A DNA stretch of 61,957 nt from Methylophaga sp. 41_12_T18 (GCA_002163115.1 MAAI01000063.1:1-61957), one strand, 5' to 3'. Positions 42,371 through 51,842 are shown, counted from the stretch's first letter. A program made the numbers and translations. The notes: generated by a model from the letters alone, not told the origin.

Positions 42371-43993
42371 TTAGTCGTCATTGCTCACTGATATATTAAT
42401 TGCTCTAAACATGGCGCACTGTCGAAACACTTCAATATCCGGTTCTACTTTAGAATTACTGGCAACACGCAGTGCTAACCTGAGTAGCATTTTAATATCA
42501 CGCGGTGTAATGTCTTTAAAGGTATCTAATAGCTGAGTTAATAAGGATTCAGGCAAAGTATAGTTGTACTGCTTAGCCAGTACTTGCCAAATTTTTGGTG
42601 CATTTTCAAGTGTAGGTGCTTCATAATTAATTATCGCTGCACAACGAGAAATAATGGCCTCATCAATATCATTGGGCCGGTTTGTTGTCATAAACAGCAA
42701 GCCATTGAAATACTCCATCGTTCTTAAAAACTCAGCCACAATGGCATTTTGTTCGATATTGTCATTTCTTTTAACGATGAAGACATCTGCTTCATCTAAT
42801 AACAACACACAATTCCAACGCTCACTACGAGAAAACACCACTTTTAGGTTTTGCTCAATGTCTTTAGCATTAGTGCCTAAAGATCCAGAATGCAGTAGGT
42901 ATAAAGGACGCTCAATAATTTCAGAATAAATTTCGGCTGTTAATGTTTTACCAACCCCCGGAATCCCCTTACACAAGATCACATTACCAGCCGTTTTTCC
43001 CTCAATAATATCGCCACTAAATACATCAACATTTGTCGTTAATACATCAAGTAAATCACGATGTGACTGAGGCAAAATCAGTTTATCTTTAAGAGATTTA
43101 TCATATTGATACGGTGATAAATAATCGGCATTTAACCAAACAAAATCATGAGTGGCTAAATTAAAGACCCGAAGCAGTGACCATTCAGGCATAGCCAGTA
43201 ACTTATCATGGCCATCAACTAAACAAGACTCTCGTAATTGAGGGTAGGTTTTAACCTCTTTATCTACCATGTCATGAACAACTTTACTGTCAATGACTGT
43301 GCCATCACCAACATGATGATCTTTACTGGTATAAACACGGCCTTGGGCAATAAACTGTTCTGAAAATTGCTCTTTAATAACACGGCAATAACGATCAAAA
43401 CTTTGTTGATACTGCTGCTTAAGTTCAACGGTTTCTTTGAATACACCTTTTAGCTCTAAAGCATCAAAAACTCGTTTCTGATTAACGTCACCAGGATAAA
43501 AAGGAATGTACTCATGTTCAAAGCCATAATAGCCCTTGCTCAAACTAGGAGATAAGTGACAAACATGTAACAACAGTGACTCTGCTGAATGTTGCGTTGC
43601 TTTTTTAAAACTAAAATCAGTAACCAATGCAGGATAAAGTTTACCATCGGATTTTTTTAAATAAACCCAGCCATCAATGAGTTTATCTTTCAGGTAAGAC
43701 TCAAGCATCGACGAAAATGCATTGAAGTTGGGAATAACGGTATCAAACTGGCCATCACGTGCCAGTAATATAGATTCTATGGCACGTACCGCCTTCTCAT
43801 CTTCTATCGTTGCTGCGACAGTAGCCATGTCTTGCAACGCTGCTAAGGACAATTGACGAGATTCAATTTCCATTTCAGTAGAAGTGACATAATTTTTATT
43901 CGCCTCTTCTTCACGCTCGACCTTTTGTCGATACGCTTTTAACTCTGAATGTTGAGTGGCCTTAATAAAGTCGTGAGAAACGATAAATGACAC
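42371..43993 (-). CDS. AAA+ ATPase with uncharacterised N-terminal region
   Basis: A 540-residue protein. The last 190 residues are an AAA+ module with Walker A CKGIPGVGKTLTAEI (about 346-360), Walker B CVLLLDEADVFI, sensor 1 in LLFMTTNRPNDIDEAI and an arginine finger candidate in ISRCAA. The first 330 residues have a coiled coil near the N-terminus (KAYRQKVEREEEANKNYVTS) and mixed domains I cannot assign. The layout recalls stand-alone AAA proteins that remodel or unfold other proteins. No partner is adjacent and no membrane segment is visible. Confidence 0.83.
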   Translation of the reverse strand: MSFIVSHDFIKATQHSELKAYRQKVEREEEANKNYVTSTEMEIESRQLSLAALQDMATVAATIEDEKAVRAIESILLARDGQFDTVIPNFNAFSSMLESYLKDKLIDGWVYLKKSDGKLYPALVTDFSFKKATQHSAESLLLHVCHLSPSLSKGYYGFEHEYIPFYPGDVNQKRVFDALELKGVFKETVELKQQYQQSFDRYCRVIKEQFSEQFIAQGRVYTSKDHHVGDGTVIDSKVVHDMVDKEVKTYPQLRESCLVDGHDKLLAMPEWSLLRVFNLATHDFVWLNADYLSPYQYDKSLKDKLILPQSHRDLLDVLTTNVDVFSGDIIEGKTAGNVILCKGIPGVGKTLTAEIYSEIIERPLYLLHSGSLGTNAKDIEQNLKVVFSRSERWNCVLLLDEADVFIVKRNDNIEQNAIVAEFLRTMEYFNGLLFMTTNRPNDIDEAIISRCAAIINYEAPTLENAPKIWQVLAKQYNYTLPESLLTQLLDTFKDITPRDIKMLLRLALRVASNSKVEPDIEVFRQCAMFRAINISVSNDD

Positions 43994-44151
43994 GGTTAAT
44001 CCTATTAATTAAACGAAATTGATAACAGATCTCAATATAGTCAGTTTTCAATTATTTTTATATAGGTAAAATCCGCTAAATTATGAATACTAAAAATGCC
44101 ATCCTTGGCAGGTCATACAGATGTCCATCGACAATTAACTAGTGAGAGAGT

Positions 44152-44595
44152 CTAGTTAACTTGCTTCATATACGCCGGAAGACGATCTTTGTTCATCGCA
44201 ATATTACGTTTTAATTTCTTCGCTGATTTTTTTGCACCATCAATATTCACTGCATTACCCACTTGGATAACACCGATCATTCCCATCGCTAAATGAGGAA
44301 CACATTTATAGATGTATACACCTTGCTCACTGAAGGTCACTTTGGCATCTTTGCCCATAGGTGTTAAAAACTCCTCAGCACCATCAGGAACAGATACTGA
44401 CTGAGCATTATGAGTTGCATCAGCAGGAATAAAATTAACCGTATCACCCACTGCGATATTTAGGTAACCAGGTTCCATCACCATTAACTGTCCGTCACTA
44501 CCTGACGTAACGAGATTAACAGTATGTTCTTCAGCACTTACCAGTGCACTGCTCAACAATAACATAACTGCTAAGGCCTGCTTATGTTTAATCAT
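44152..44595 (-). CDS. Pseudoazurin (blue copper protein)
   Basis: A 147-residue exported type 1 copper protein. The signal peptide is MIKHKQALAVMLLLSSALVS. Copper ligands are H62 in DATHNAQ and C98, H101 and M106 in YKCVPHLAMGM, the C-x2-H-x4-M spacing of pseudoazurin. The C-terminal helical extension is also typical. It carries electrons in the periplasm, usually to nitrite or nitrous oxide reductase or other copper or haem oxidoreductases; none is in this window. A good Fur-box-like site lies 46 bases upstream of the start, which suggests iron-dependent control. Confidence 0.95.
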   Translation of the reverse strand: MIKHKQALAVMLLLSSALVSAEEHTVNLVTSGSDGQLMVMEPGYLNIAVGDTVNFIPADATHNAQSVSVPDGAEEFLTPMGKDAKVTFSEQGVYIYKCVPHLAMGMIGVIQVGNAVNIDGAKKSAKKLKRNIAMNKDRLPAYMKQVN

Positions 44596-44640
44596 TATTT
44601 CTACTCCATTTGGTTAAAACCATTTCACTAATAACCAAAT

Positions 44641-44659
44641 AATAATGATTATCATTTAC
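44641..44659. promoter_or_regulatory. Fur-box-like operator
   Basis: AATAATGATTATCATTTAC matches the 19-bp Fur consensus GATAATGATAATCATTATC at 15 positions, including the AATGATTATCATT core. It lies upstream of the pseudoazurin gene on the minus strand, at a distance suited to blocking a promoter. Confidence 0.65.
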
Positions 44660-44724
44660 ACTTACAAGGTAAATATTAAATTACGGACTTAAATAATGAC
44701 GCCTTTAAATAAACAACGGTACTG

Positions 44725-45432
44725 TTAAACCCTATAACGTGGAATTTCCATAAACCGACACTGCGGAAAATTCATACACCCAAAAAATGTATCACCTTTA
44801 TTTTTACCCCGCTTTGACTCACGCTGAACTAAGTTTCCGCCACACTTAGGGCATAGCTTGGGGTTTATATCGGCTTTATTACTCTGTGGCGTTACTATTG
44901 ATTCTGCAGAGCCTGTGGTGGCAAGAGAAGAAGTATCGATAACCAATTCGCGTAATTTATTGGCTATGTCAGTAGATTGGTACGCCTGTTTGGCAGCAAA
45001 CCGCAATAGAGGCACGCCAACAGCACGAAATGAACCATCTAAAAACTGATCACGACGCTGACGTTGAATTTTCTCATGTGAACGGTCATCCAACTCGATA
45101 GCACATATAATTTCAAAGGTATCTTTTTTCACCAAGACAAAATCAACGTGTTTGGCTTTAATTTTATTAAAAGCTGTTTGCCACAACCACTTATCGAGTC
45201 CCTTTTTAACCGAAATAAGATCAGCAACACGTACTTTGACATTGATCTCATACTGCTCTGCCACCGCTATTTTTAATACATGATAAAAAGACAGCTCTGC
45301 GGCCGTTAACAAACTGGCATTTTTTAAATAGGGAAAATAACTCACCTCATCTTGTTGTGAATTGAGTTTAGCCCTCACCAGCACAACAATGGCGATAATA
45401 ACTAATAACACGCTAACTAATATAAATTCCAT
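44725..45432 (-). CDS. DUF2726 protein with topoisomerase-type zinc finger
   Basis: A 235-residue protein. An N-terminal membrane anchor (LVSVLLVIIAIVVLV) is followed by a DUF2726 domain (about 40-165: LTAAELSFYHVLK, VDFVLVKKDTFEIICAIELD DR-SHEK core, a PD-(D/E)xK-like arrangement). The end is a four-cysteine zinc ribbon (CPKCGGNL ... FFGCMNFPQCRF), as in topoisomerase I tails. The DUF2726 core resembles restriction-type endonucleases, so nucleic-acid binding or cleavage is possible, tethered at the membrane. Function unknown. Confidence 0.88.
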   Translation of the reverse strand: MEFILVSVLLVIIAIVVLVRAKLNSQQDEVSYFPYLKNASLLTAAELSFYHVLKIAVAEQYEINVKVRVADLISVKKGLDKWLWQTAFNKIKAKHVDFVLVKKDTFEIICAIELDDRSHEKIQRQRRDQFLDGSFRAVGVPLLRFAAKQAYQSTDIANKLRELVIDTSSLATTGSAESIVTPQSNKADINPKLCPKCGGNLVQRESKRGKNKGDTFFGCMNFPQCRFMEIPRYRV

Positions 45433-45662
45433 CTACCTACTCCCTGTACTTTCGATGTTTATATTGAAATTAGGCTATCGGCTAGTTTTGTCACAAACTT
45501 TAATCATTAGATAATTATTATTTTTATAATAATTATCCTAATTAATGACAAGAAGTTAAGTTAACTTTAAACAGCTTAAATTATCAATTATTCTATTGCC
45601 TAACCCTCTATTTTTGACTATGGTGTGGCTACTTTAAACTACGCTAATTTAGGTTCAAATAA

Positions 45663-46277
45663 ATGAAAGCTCAAATCAAAGAAATGCTCATCCTGCAAGA
45701 CGAGGTCAACCGTGTTGTAACAGAGGATTGGAAGCAACAAGGTTACCCTTGGTATCGTGCCGCGATGGTAGAAAGCATCGAAATGCTCGAGCACTTTGGT
45801 TTTAAATGGTGGAAGAAACAAACACCTGACATGGCACAAGTGCAATTAGAACTGGTTGATATCTGGCACTTCATGCTCAGCCACTATCTACAACAATCAG
45901 ACTCCTTAGATGACATTGCAGACTTATTAATCGCTCCAGCACCAGAAAATGAAAGTGATGATCTAAGAGCGTTAATTGATAGTTTTGTAGGTGAACTTGC
46001 TAGCAAACAGCAATTTAATACCCACGTTTTTTACAATATGTTGTCAGTAGCAGAACTGAGCGTCGATGACTTATATCTGCAATACCTTGGCAAAAACACC
46101 TTGAACCGTTTCAGACAACACAATGGTTACAAAGACGGTAGTTACATTAAAATTTGGGACGGCCTAGAAGATAACGAAGTGTTATTTCAAATTCTAGCCG
46201 ACATCAATGACAGCGTAACTAATACTGCTGACCATATTTACCAATCTTTAACCGCTAAATATCAATTAATCAGCTAG
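45663..46277 (+). CDS. Dimeric (MazG-like) dUTP diphosphatase
   Basis: A 204-residue all-alpha NTP pyrophosphohydrolase of the dimeric dUTPase type. The metal-binding acidic motif is seen in AMVESIEMLEHFGFKWWKK and QLELVDIWHFMLSHYL (ExxE and ExxD helices). The C-terminal part keeps the family motif LNRFRQHNGYKDGSYIKIWD, which binds the nucleotide. It hydrolyses dUTP to dUMP and pyrophosphate, keeping uracil out of DNA. This class is found in some bacteria, phages and trypanosomes, as an alternative to the trimeric Dut enzyme. Confidence 0.92.
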   Translation: MKAQIKEMLILQDEVNRVVTEDWKQQGYPWYRAAMVESIEMLEHFGFKWWKKQTPDMAQVQLELVDIWHFMLSHYLQQSDSLDDIADLLIAPAPENESDDLRALIDSFVGELASKQQFNTHVFYNMLSVAELSVDDLYLQYLGKNTLNRFRQHNGYKDGSYIKIWDGLEDNEVLFQILADINDSVTNTADHIYQSLTAKYQLIS

Positions 46278-46286
46278 CGACCTGAT

Positions 46287-46320
46287 ATAGCAAGACAGTA
46301 AATTAACACTGTCTTGCTAT
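46287..46320. terminator. Hairpin between dUTPase and DUF2145 genes
   Basis: A 13-bp perfect stem ATAGCAAGACAGT/ACTGTCTTGCTAT between convergent genes. The flanks are only moderately T-rich. Confidence 0.7.
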
Positions 46321-46343
46321 TAACTTGTAATCACCGCTAAGGC

Positions 46344-47120
46344 TCACAACTTCAGCTCAATGACTTCTTGAACCAAGTTAAAACTGACAAGGTAGTTAGC
46401 AATGGTTGTGTAAGTAGCTGTTTTTATTTGTCCTACATGATCGTCTTTTTGTACACCTGCAACAAACATTGAACCCAATAATGTTGTGAATGGCGAAACA
46501 TGGATATCATGTGCTTTAAAATAATCTTGTGCTGACAGTTTTAATTCTTGTCTATCTACTGTTTTATAAATGGCTGCATTCACTACATCTAAAACATACT
46601 CCGTACAGTTTTGATATTTAGCATTATAAGGGTTGGACATAACGGAATAGTCAGGGTTATGCAACGACTCGTATTCAGCTGTACCAACCAAGTTTAATAA
46701 CCGCATCTGTAATGCTGGCGTGGGTATAATAATCCCGACTCTAGATTCATAAATACCAGTCAAGAAATCGACTGCATAATCGGTAACCAACTTACTTTTC
46801 GCGCCGTTTTTTTCCTCTTGATATAAATTATAGAAAGCATAACCAGGAATTATTCGACCATCAACTGTTTGAATTTTTGAATACACCCCAAATGCTACAT
46901 GGGTATATTTAACACCTGTTGGTAGTTCATCCACTGGCCGGCCATTTCTGCCAATAATAAAAACACGAGCACCTTTTTCTGCCATCGTTGTTTCAACTTT
47001 TTTTGTCAGTGTCGCTATATTTTCAAGAGTAAACTGGGCTTCCCCTGCCTGCTGACTACCCGCCCAAACAGGGCTAGTTAGCAGCAGAGTAATTATCACA
47101 ATATAGATGCGTTCTTGCAT
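46344..47120 (-). CDS. DUF2145 exported protein
   Basis: A 258-residue protein with a signal peptide (IVIITLLLTSPVWA). It matches DUF2145: VFIIGRNGRPVDELPTGVKY, THVAFGVYSKI, a conserved cysteine in AKYQNCTEYVLDVVNAAIY, and HVSPFTTL near the end. The cysteine and nearby histidine suggest an NlpC/P60-like papain-type catalytic pair, but activity is not shown for the family. It is three bases after a small secreted protein gene, and the two are a conserved pair. Confidence 0.87.
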   Translation of the reverse strand: MQERIYIVIITLLLTSPVWAGSQQAGEAQFTLENIATLTKKVETTMAEKGARVFIIGRNGRPVDELPTGVKYTHVAFGVYSKIQTVDGRIIPGYAFYNLYQEEKNGAKSKLVTDYAVDFLTGIYESRVGIIIPTPALQMRLLNLVGTAEYESLHNPDYSVMSNPYNAKYQNCTEYVLDVVNAAIYKTVDRQELKLSAQDYFKAHDIHVSPFTTLLGSMFVAGVQKDDHVGQIKTATYTTIANYLVSFNLVQEVIELKL

Positions 47121-47122
47121 GA

Positions 47123-47461
47123 CTACTCCCCTTCAGACTTCATGGCTTGTTCAGGTGAGGCTCTTGTTGTCAGAATTTCATCAGTAATAGCCAACGGCTC
47201 ACCGATCGGTGTTGTTGCTTCATTCCATAACGCTTCACCGGCTTGACCACTTGCATTGCCAATTCCCCCAACTATCATTAATGGCACAGCAACTACACCC
47301 GATACAATTTTCACACCAGCAACCGATGTTTGAGCTATGGCTTGTGCTGAATGTGCAGATGCCTTAGATAAGTGCTGTGAAGAACCAGCAGCCATAACAT
47401 TGATTGATCCAAATAACATTGGAGCCACAATCACTAGTTTAATAATATTTGACTTCATCAT
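47123..47461 (-). CDS. Small exported partner of DUF2145 protein
   Basis: A 112-residue protein with a signal peptide (LVIVAPMLFGSINVMAA). The mature part has an Ala/Ser-rich helix (SSQHLSKASAHSAQAIAQTS) and a Gly/Val-rich hydrophobic segment (VAVPLMIVGGIGNASGQAG) that could associate with a membrane. The C-terminal PEQAMKSEGE is acidic. It is directly upstream of, and three bases from, the DUF2145 gene; similar small proteins often sit next to DUF2145. Function not known. Confidence 0.75.
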   Translation of the reverse strand: MMKSNIIKLVIVAPMLFGSINVMAAGSSQHLSKASAHSAQAIAQTSVAGVKIVSGVVAVPLMIVGGIGNASGQAGEALWNEATTPIGEPLAITDEILTTRASPEQAMKSEGE

Positions 47462-47635
47462 CTGTCCCTTTATTTTGATTTACCCGGTTGGGTGTTTACA
47501 AATCTACAAAAAAGAAGCACCTAACGAAACCATTTATTATAAAGTATAAAAATACAGCCCACTAAGTATCACTATATGATACTTTTACGTGTAAGAACTA
47601 CATTCTATTCATTCATCTAAATATGAAAAGCGCTA

Positions 47636-48373
47636 ATGTCACAAACAAAAAACTTAATAAAATCATTAAAAAAAATGCTTCGTGCTCGAGATGTCACTTA
47701 TTCTGATATTGCTAAACAGCTTGAGTTAAGTGAAACGAGTATCAAGCGAATGTTTTCACAAAGTAGCTTTAGCCTGGACCGTCTAAATACTATTTGTGAA
47801 ATGATTGAGATAGATTTTGTAGATCTATTACGCGTGTTTGATGATGAGCAAGAAAAAATTACTCATTTATCCTCAGCACAAGAACAGGAACTTGTATCCG
47901 ATATCAAATTTCTTATTGTTGCTCTATCTGTACAGAACAGATGGACATTTGAAGAGATCATCACTCATTATGATATCTCTGAAAGTGAGTGCATTCGTTA
48001 TTTAATTAAGCTTGATCGCTTAGGCATCATTCAATTATTACCTAATAACAAGATCAGAAGAATGGTGGCACAAGACTTTCAATGGTTATCAGGTGGCCCT
48101 ATAGAATCATTTTTTGAACAAGACATTCAAACTGAATTTTTACACGCAAAGTTTATTGGAACTGGAGAACAACGTGTTTACCTTTCTGCTAGTTTATCTA
48201 ACAAATCTATTGATATCTTTAACAAGAAACTTGATATCTTAATTAACGAGTTCTCAGATATGCAAAATGACGATTCCAAGTTGCCGATTAGTTCTAGACA
48301 AGGTGTAGGTTTATTACTCGCCTTTAGACCTTGGGAATCTACGGTATTCCAGAAAATGAAACGCATACCGTAA
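47636..48373 (+). CDS. XRE-family transcriptional regulator
   Basis: A 245-residue regulator. Residues about 5-65 form a Cro/C1-type helix-turn-helix (TYSDIAKQLELSETSIKRMF). The middle has a second winged-helix-like region (RWTFEEIITHYDISESECIRY). The C-terminal 130 residues include LHAKFIGTGEQRVYLSASLS and are probably a ligand or dimerisation domain. This layout occurs in uncharacterised gammaproteobacterial XRE proteins. It diverges from the exported DUF2145 pair, 174 bases apart, so it may regulate that pair; this is inference. Confidence 0.86.
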   Translation: MSQTKNLIKSLKKMLRARDVTYSDIAKQLELSETSIKRMFSQSSFSLDRLNTICEMIEIDFVDLLRVFDDEQEKITHLSSAQEQELVSDIKFLIVALSVQNRWTFEEIITHYDISESECIRYLIKLDRLGIIQLLPNNKIRRMVAQDFQWLSGGPIESFFEQDIQTEFLHAKFIGTGEQRVYLSASLSNKSIDIFNKKLDILINEFSDMQNDDSKLPISSRQGVGLLLAFRPWESTVFQKMKRIP

Positions 48374-48459
48374 TCATCACTATTGACTTCTATTACGTAT
48401 AGTTAATTTTAAGCGATGCTAAATTGGCAGTGATACATTGTCGACTACACTCAACTCAT

Positions 48460-50190
48460 TTAATCCTTCACTGGCAACAAATTCGCCACCAACATTTGCA
48501 CGGAACGTTGATTACGAAACTCATTAACATCCAAACGATAATGAACAATCGCTTCACCACCACTCACTAACCAATCAGGTTGTTGTTGGCGAAATGCCAT
48601 CGCTGTGATGTTTTTATTGTTATTTAGACCTAAGGTTAAGCGAAGGTGATCGCCCTCTTGACCGACGGTTCGAATGTTTTCAACCACAAATTTATTATGA
48701 AAATGTGGTTCAGGAAAGCCTTGCCCCCAAGGTGCAGCTGTTGGTAACAGTTCTGCTAAGTGAATAGATATATCATCAAAATCCATTTCACCATCTGAGC
48801 TAACAGTTTGTTGCAATACTTCAGCTTCAACCGTATCCTGCAAAACTTGTAAAAAGCATTGTTCAAACTCGGCTAAATCATCTTGTTTGATACTTAGGCC
48901 TGCTGCCATCGCATGGCCACCAAACTTGGATAATAACTGTGGTTTCTGTGCAGCAACATGAGCTAAAACATCACGAATATGGATGCCCGGTATTGACCGT
49001 GCAGAACCTTTGACTTCACCATTATCACCCGGTGCAAAAGCAATCACCGGCCGATGTTGACGCTCTTTAATGCGAGAAGCCAATAAGCCCACCACACCTT
49101 GATGCCAGTAGGGATCAAACAAGCAATATGCCAACGGTGGCTGAGCGTCATCAAATGACATCTTTTCTAGCATTTTCAAGGCTTGATCTTGCATGTCTTT
49201 TTCTACACTACGTCGGTCAAGGTTAATTTGATCGAGTGTTTGGGCTGCAGTTAATGCTTCCATGGCATCATCTGTTAACAAGCTATTAATACCCAAGCCC
49301 ATATCTTCCATCCGGCCTGCGGCATTTAACCGTGGTGCTACAGCAAAACCTAGATCACTGGTCGCTAATTTAGCAGCCTGTTTACCTGCCACTTGTAATA
49401 AGGCTTTAATACCTTCACAAGCAAGGTTCTTACGCATCCTAGTTAAGCCAAGGTTAACCAAGGTTCGATTCAAACGATCTAAGGGCACAACGTCAGCCAC
49501 GGTGCCTAAGGCAACTAAATCGAGTAAGTCGGTTAATTTAGGTTCAGTTATTTGCTGTTGTTGAAACCAGCTTTGTTGTCTTAGGTATTGACGTAAACCA
49601 AGCAATAGGTAAAAGCACACGCCAACTCCAGCCATATTTTTACTCGGGAACTGATCGTCATGTTGATTTGGGTTAATGATGGCTTCGGCAGCAGGTAAGC
49701 TTTCGCCCGGTAAATGATGATCGGTCACCAATACTTTAATGCCGCGGTTATTGGCCTCTTCTACGCCAGCAATACTTGCGATGCCATTATCAACAGTGAT
49801 CAATAAGTCAGGTTGATTGTCTTTAGGTATATCTGCCAGTAATTCAGGAGTTAAACCATAGCCATGAACAAAACGATTGGGCACGATGTAGTCAATCTGC
49901 TTAACACCCATCGCCGTCAAACCTCGAATCGCCACTGCGCAACTGGTCGCACCATCGGTATCAAAGTCAGCCACAATCATAATACGCCAGTTATGTTGTA
50001 AAGCTTGGTGCAATAACACAACTGCTTTATCCATATCCAATAGCAAGTCAGGCTTGGGTAGTTCCGCCAAGGGATAACTTATATCGCTTTCAGATTGAAT
50101 ACCGCGTGCAGCCAATACTTTTCGTAAACAGTCAGGCCATGATGATGGTAGTTGCTGCCAGCCAGTACTATCACGTTGGATTATTTTCAT
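48460..50190 (-). CDS. recJ: Single-stranded-DNA-specific exonuclease RecJ
   Basis: A 576-residue DHH-family 5'-3' exonuclease. The motifs are IMIVADFDTDGATSCAV (motif I), DLLITVDNGI, the DHH in VLVTDHHLPG, and in the DHHA1 part KGSARSIPGIHIRDVLAHVA and SKFGGHAMAAGLSI. It digests single-stranded DNA in RecF-pathway recombination and mismatch repair. Length is typical (E. coli 577). Order hda, COG4255 gene, recJ is read on the minus strand, with seven bases between the COG4255 gene and recJ, indicating an operon. Confidence 0.97.
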   Translation of the reverse strand: MKIIQRDSTGWQQLPSSWPDCLRKVLAARGIQSESDISYPLAELPKPDLLLDMDKAVVLLHQALQHNWRIMIVADFDTDGATSCAVAIRGLTAMGVKQIDYIVPNRFVHGYGLTPELLADIPKDNQPDLLITVDNGIASIAGVEEANNRGIKVLVTDHHLPGESLPAAEAIINPNQHDDQFPSKNMAGVGVCFYLLLGLRQYLRQQSWFQQQQITEPKLTDLLDLVALGTVADVVPLDRLNRTLVNLGLTRMRKNLACEGIKALLQVAGKQAAKLATSDLGFAVAPRLNAAGRMEDMGLGINSLLTDDAMEALTAAQTLDQINLDRRSVEKDMQDQALKMLEKMSFDDAQPPLAYCLFDPYWHQGVVGLLASRIKERQHRPVIAFAPGDNGEVKGSARSIPGIHIRDVLAHVAAQKPQLLSKFGGHAMAAGLSIKQDDLAEFEQCFLQVLQDTVEAEVLQQTVSSDGEMDFDDISIHLAELLPTAAPWGQGFPEPHFHNKFVVENIRTVGQEGDHLRLTLGLNNNKNITAMAFRQQQPDWLVSGGEAIVHYRLDVNEFRNQRSVQMLVANLLPVKD

Positions 50191-50197
50191 CGTTAAT

Positions 50198-51133
50198 TTA
50201 CCAAAATTTCCAGCAATCTAATGGGAGCATACGGTAACGGCCAAAGTGTGGAATATCTATCGTCAACGACGTGATCTTGCCCCACTTAATTAACTGCCAC
50301 CACGCCGATAATTGTTGTTCTAATTGTTGCAGTTGCTGTGACCAATCACCTTCTAAATCGATGGCGTCATTCACGTATAAAATCCGCCCTGTTAATAGAG
50401 CATTATTAATGTCAGAGAGCGGTTTGTTTCTAATATGACTGTGTTGCGCTAACTGGTTAAGTAATACATCGTCGCCATAGACACACTGCCAAGCAGCGCT
50501 ATTTAATTCCAGATCGCCTTGTCCCCAAAACCATAAGCTATTAATTGGTGCTTTGCCTTGTTGTTCTCGTTCAATATTTAACGGTAAATCAAACAACAAC
50601 ATTTGGATTTCATTCCACAATCGCAACCAGTTCAATCGTTGTTGTTCATCACCGGTGGGTAGAAAGCCATGCACTGAATTTCCAGACACATCAGCTAAAG
50701 CAGAAAAGTTAAGTTCAGGCATTTTCTCTAAACTGATAAACCATTGCTGCTGTTGATCACGTTGTAGCTTAGCGCCAAACTCATCAAGTAGTGGTTGAAT
50801 GGCAGCAATCAATTGCACCGCTTCTTCATTGCTAATATCTAAATCATCACTAAATAGAATTAAGCGATCACGATCAGCATGTAAATAACAAGGATCAGCA
50901 CATAACACCTGGCCTTGGTCTTCACGTAGCTTAGCTAGAGGCAAATCTGAACTTGTTATTACTTGCTCAGTAAAGTGATTAACTAACTTGCGCTGCAAGC
51001 CCGTTTCATCAGACTGAAAATGGGCTTTAGTGATAATTTTTTGCAGGGTATCCGGCAACAGAGAATGATTCATTTTCTGTTGCACTATATTCGCCAAATT
51101 AGGCAAAATAGCGTGAAGTTCAGCTTTAGCCAT
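50198..51133 (-). CDS. COG4255-type protein (phosphoglycerate mutase-like annotation), function unknown
   Basis: A 311-residue protein of a family usually placed between hda and recJ in some gammaproteobacteria and often labelled phosphoglycerate mutase-like. Diagnostic stretches are GQVLCADPCYLHADRDRLIL, LFDLPLNIEREQQGKAPINS and SLWFWGQGDLEL. Catalytic residues of true cofactor-independent mutases are not evident, so the mutase label is doubtful. Its conserved position between DnaA control (hda) and repair (recJ) suggests a role in replication or regulation. It overlaps hda by eight bases, indicating translational coupling. Confidence 0.8.
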   Translation of the reverse strand: MAKAELHAILPNLANIVQQKMNHSLLPDTLQKIITKAHFQSDETGLQRKLVNHFTEQVITSSDLPLAKLREDQGQVLCADPCYLHADRDRLILFSDDLDISNEEAVQLIAAIQPLLDEFGAKLQRDQQQQWFISLEKMPELNFSALADVSGNSVHGFLPTGDEQQRLNWLRLWNEIQMLLFDLPLNIEREQQGKAPINSLWFWGQGDLELNSAAWQCVYGDDVLLNQLAQHSHIRNKPLSDINNALLTGRILYVNDAIDLEGDWSQQLQQLEQQLSAWWQLIKWGKITSLTIDIPHFGRYRMLPLDCWKFW

Positions 51134-51830
51134 TAGCTAATACTTGACTCACAAAAGGTATGGTTAACCGTCGTTTCTCTGCTAATGATGCACTGTCTAA
51201 TTTTTTCAATACGGCCATCAAATCCACCATTTCTCTACCATGATGACGTAATAGGTATTGCGCCACATCTGCGGACAAAATTAACCCACGTGACTGTGCC
51301 TGAACAATCAACGCCTGTTGTTTGTCTTGGTCTGACATAGGCGGCAATTGATAAATTAAGGCCGTTGATAAACGTGACCGTAAATCAGGTAAGGTAAAGT
51401 TGAGGTTGGCAGGATTAGTATGGGCACCGAGTAACAATTGACCGCCGGCTAGTTTGAGCCTATTAAAACAGTGAAATAAGGCTTCTTCCCAATTTAGATT
51501 GCCAACGATAACATCCATATCATCCAAGCAAAGCAGGTCAATATTATCAATCGATTGCAAAATGTCAGGTTCAGCCGTATTGAGTAGCTCTGTTAATGAC
51601 AAATAAAGCACATTATGACCGGCACGCTGGACGCGTTCAGCACAGGCGATTAACAGATGTGACTTACCAATCCCTTCCTCACCCCATAGGTAGATAAATT
51701 CCACGCTACCATTGTCAGAAAACTCGGTAAGCGCAAGTTTGATCTCAGTTTGACTGAAATAAAAATTATCCAGACGATAAATTTCCTGGAGAGTTAAACG
51801 CAAAGTAAGTTGCGTAGCAGGTGCAGACAT
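51126..51830 (-). CDS. hda: DnaA regulatory inactivator Hda
   Basis: A 234-residue AAA+ protein homologous to the DnaA ATPase domain. Walker A is FIYLWGEEGIGKSHLLIAC, Walker B LLCLDDMDVIVG, and the sensor/arginine-finger region is LPDLRSRLSTALIYQLPP. The N-terminus has the beta-clamp-binding motif QLTLRLTL (QL(S/T)LPL type). With the clamp it stimulates ATP hydrolysis by DnaA and so prevents over-initiation. Length matches E. coli Hda. The same window contains six intergenic repeats with perfect DnaA boxes, which may be chance proximity. Confidence 0.95.
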   Translation of the reverse strand: MSAPATQLTLRLTLQEIYRLDNFYFSQTEIKLALTEFSDNGSVEFIYLWGEEGIGKSHLLIACAERVQRAGHNVLYLSLTELLNTAEPDILQSIDNIDLLCLDDMDVIVGNLNWEEALFHCFNRLKLAGGQLLLGAHTNPANLNFTLPDLRSRLSTALIYQLPPMSDQDKQQALIVQAQSRGLILSADVAQYLLRHHGREMVDLMAVLKKLDSASLAEKRRLTIPFVSQVLANG

Positions 51831-51842
51831 TGAAACTAAAAC

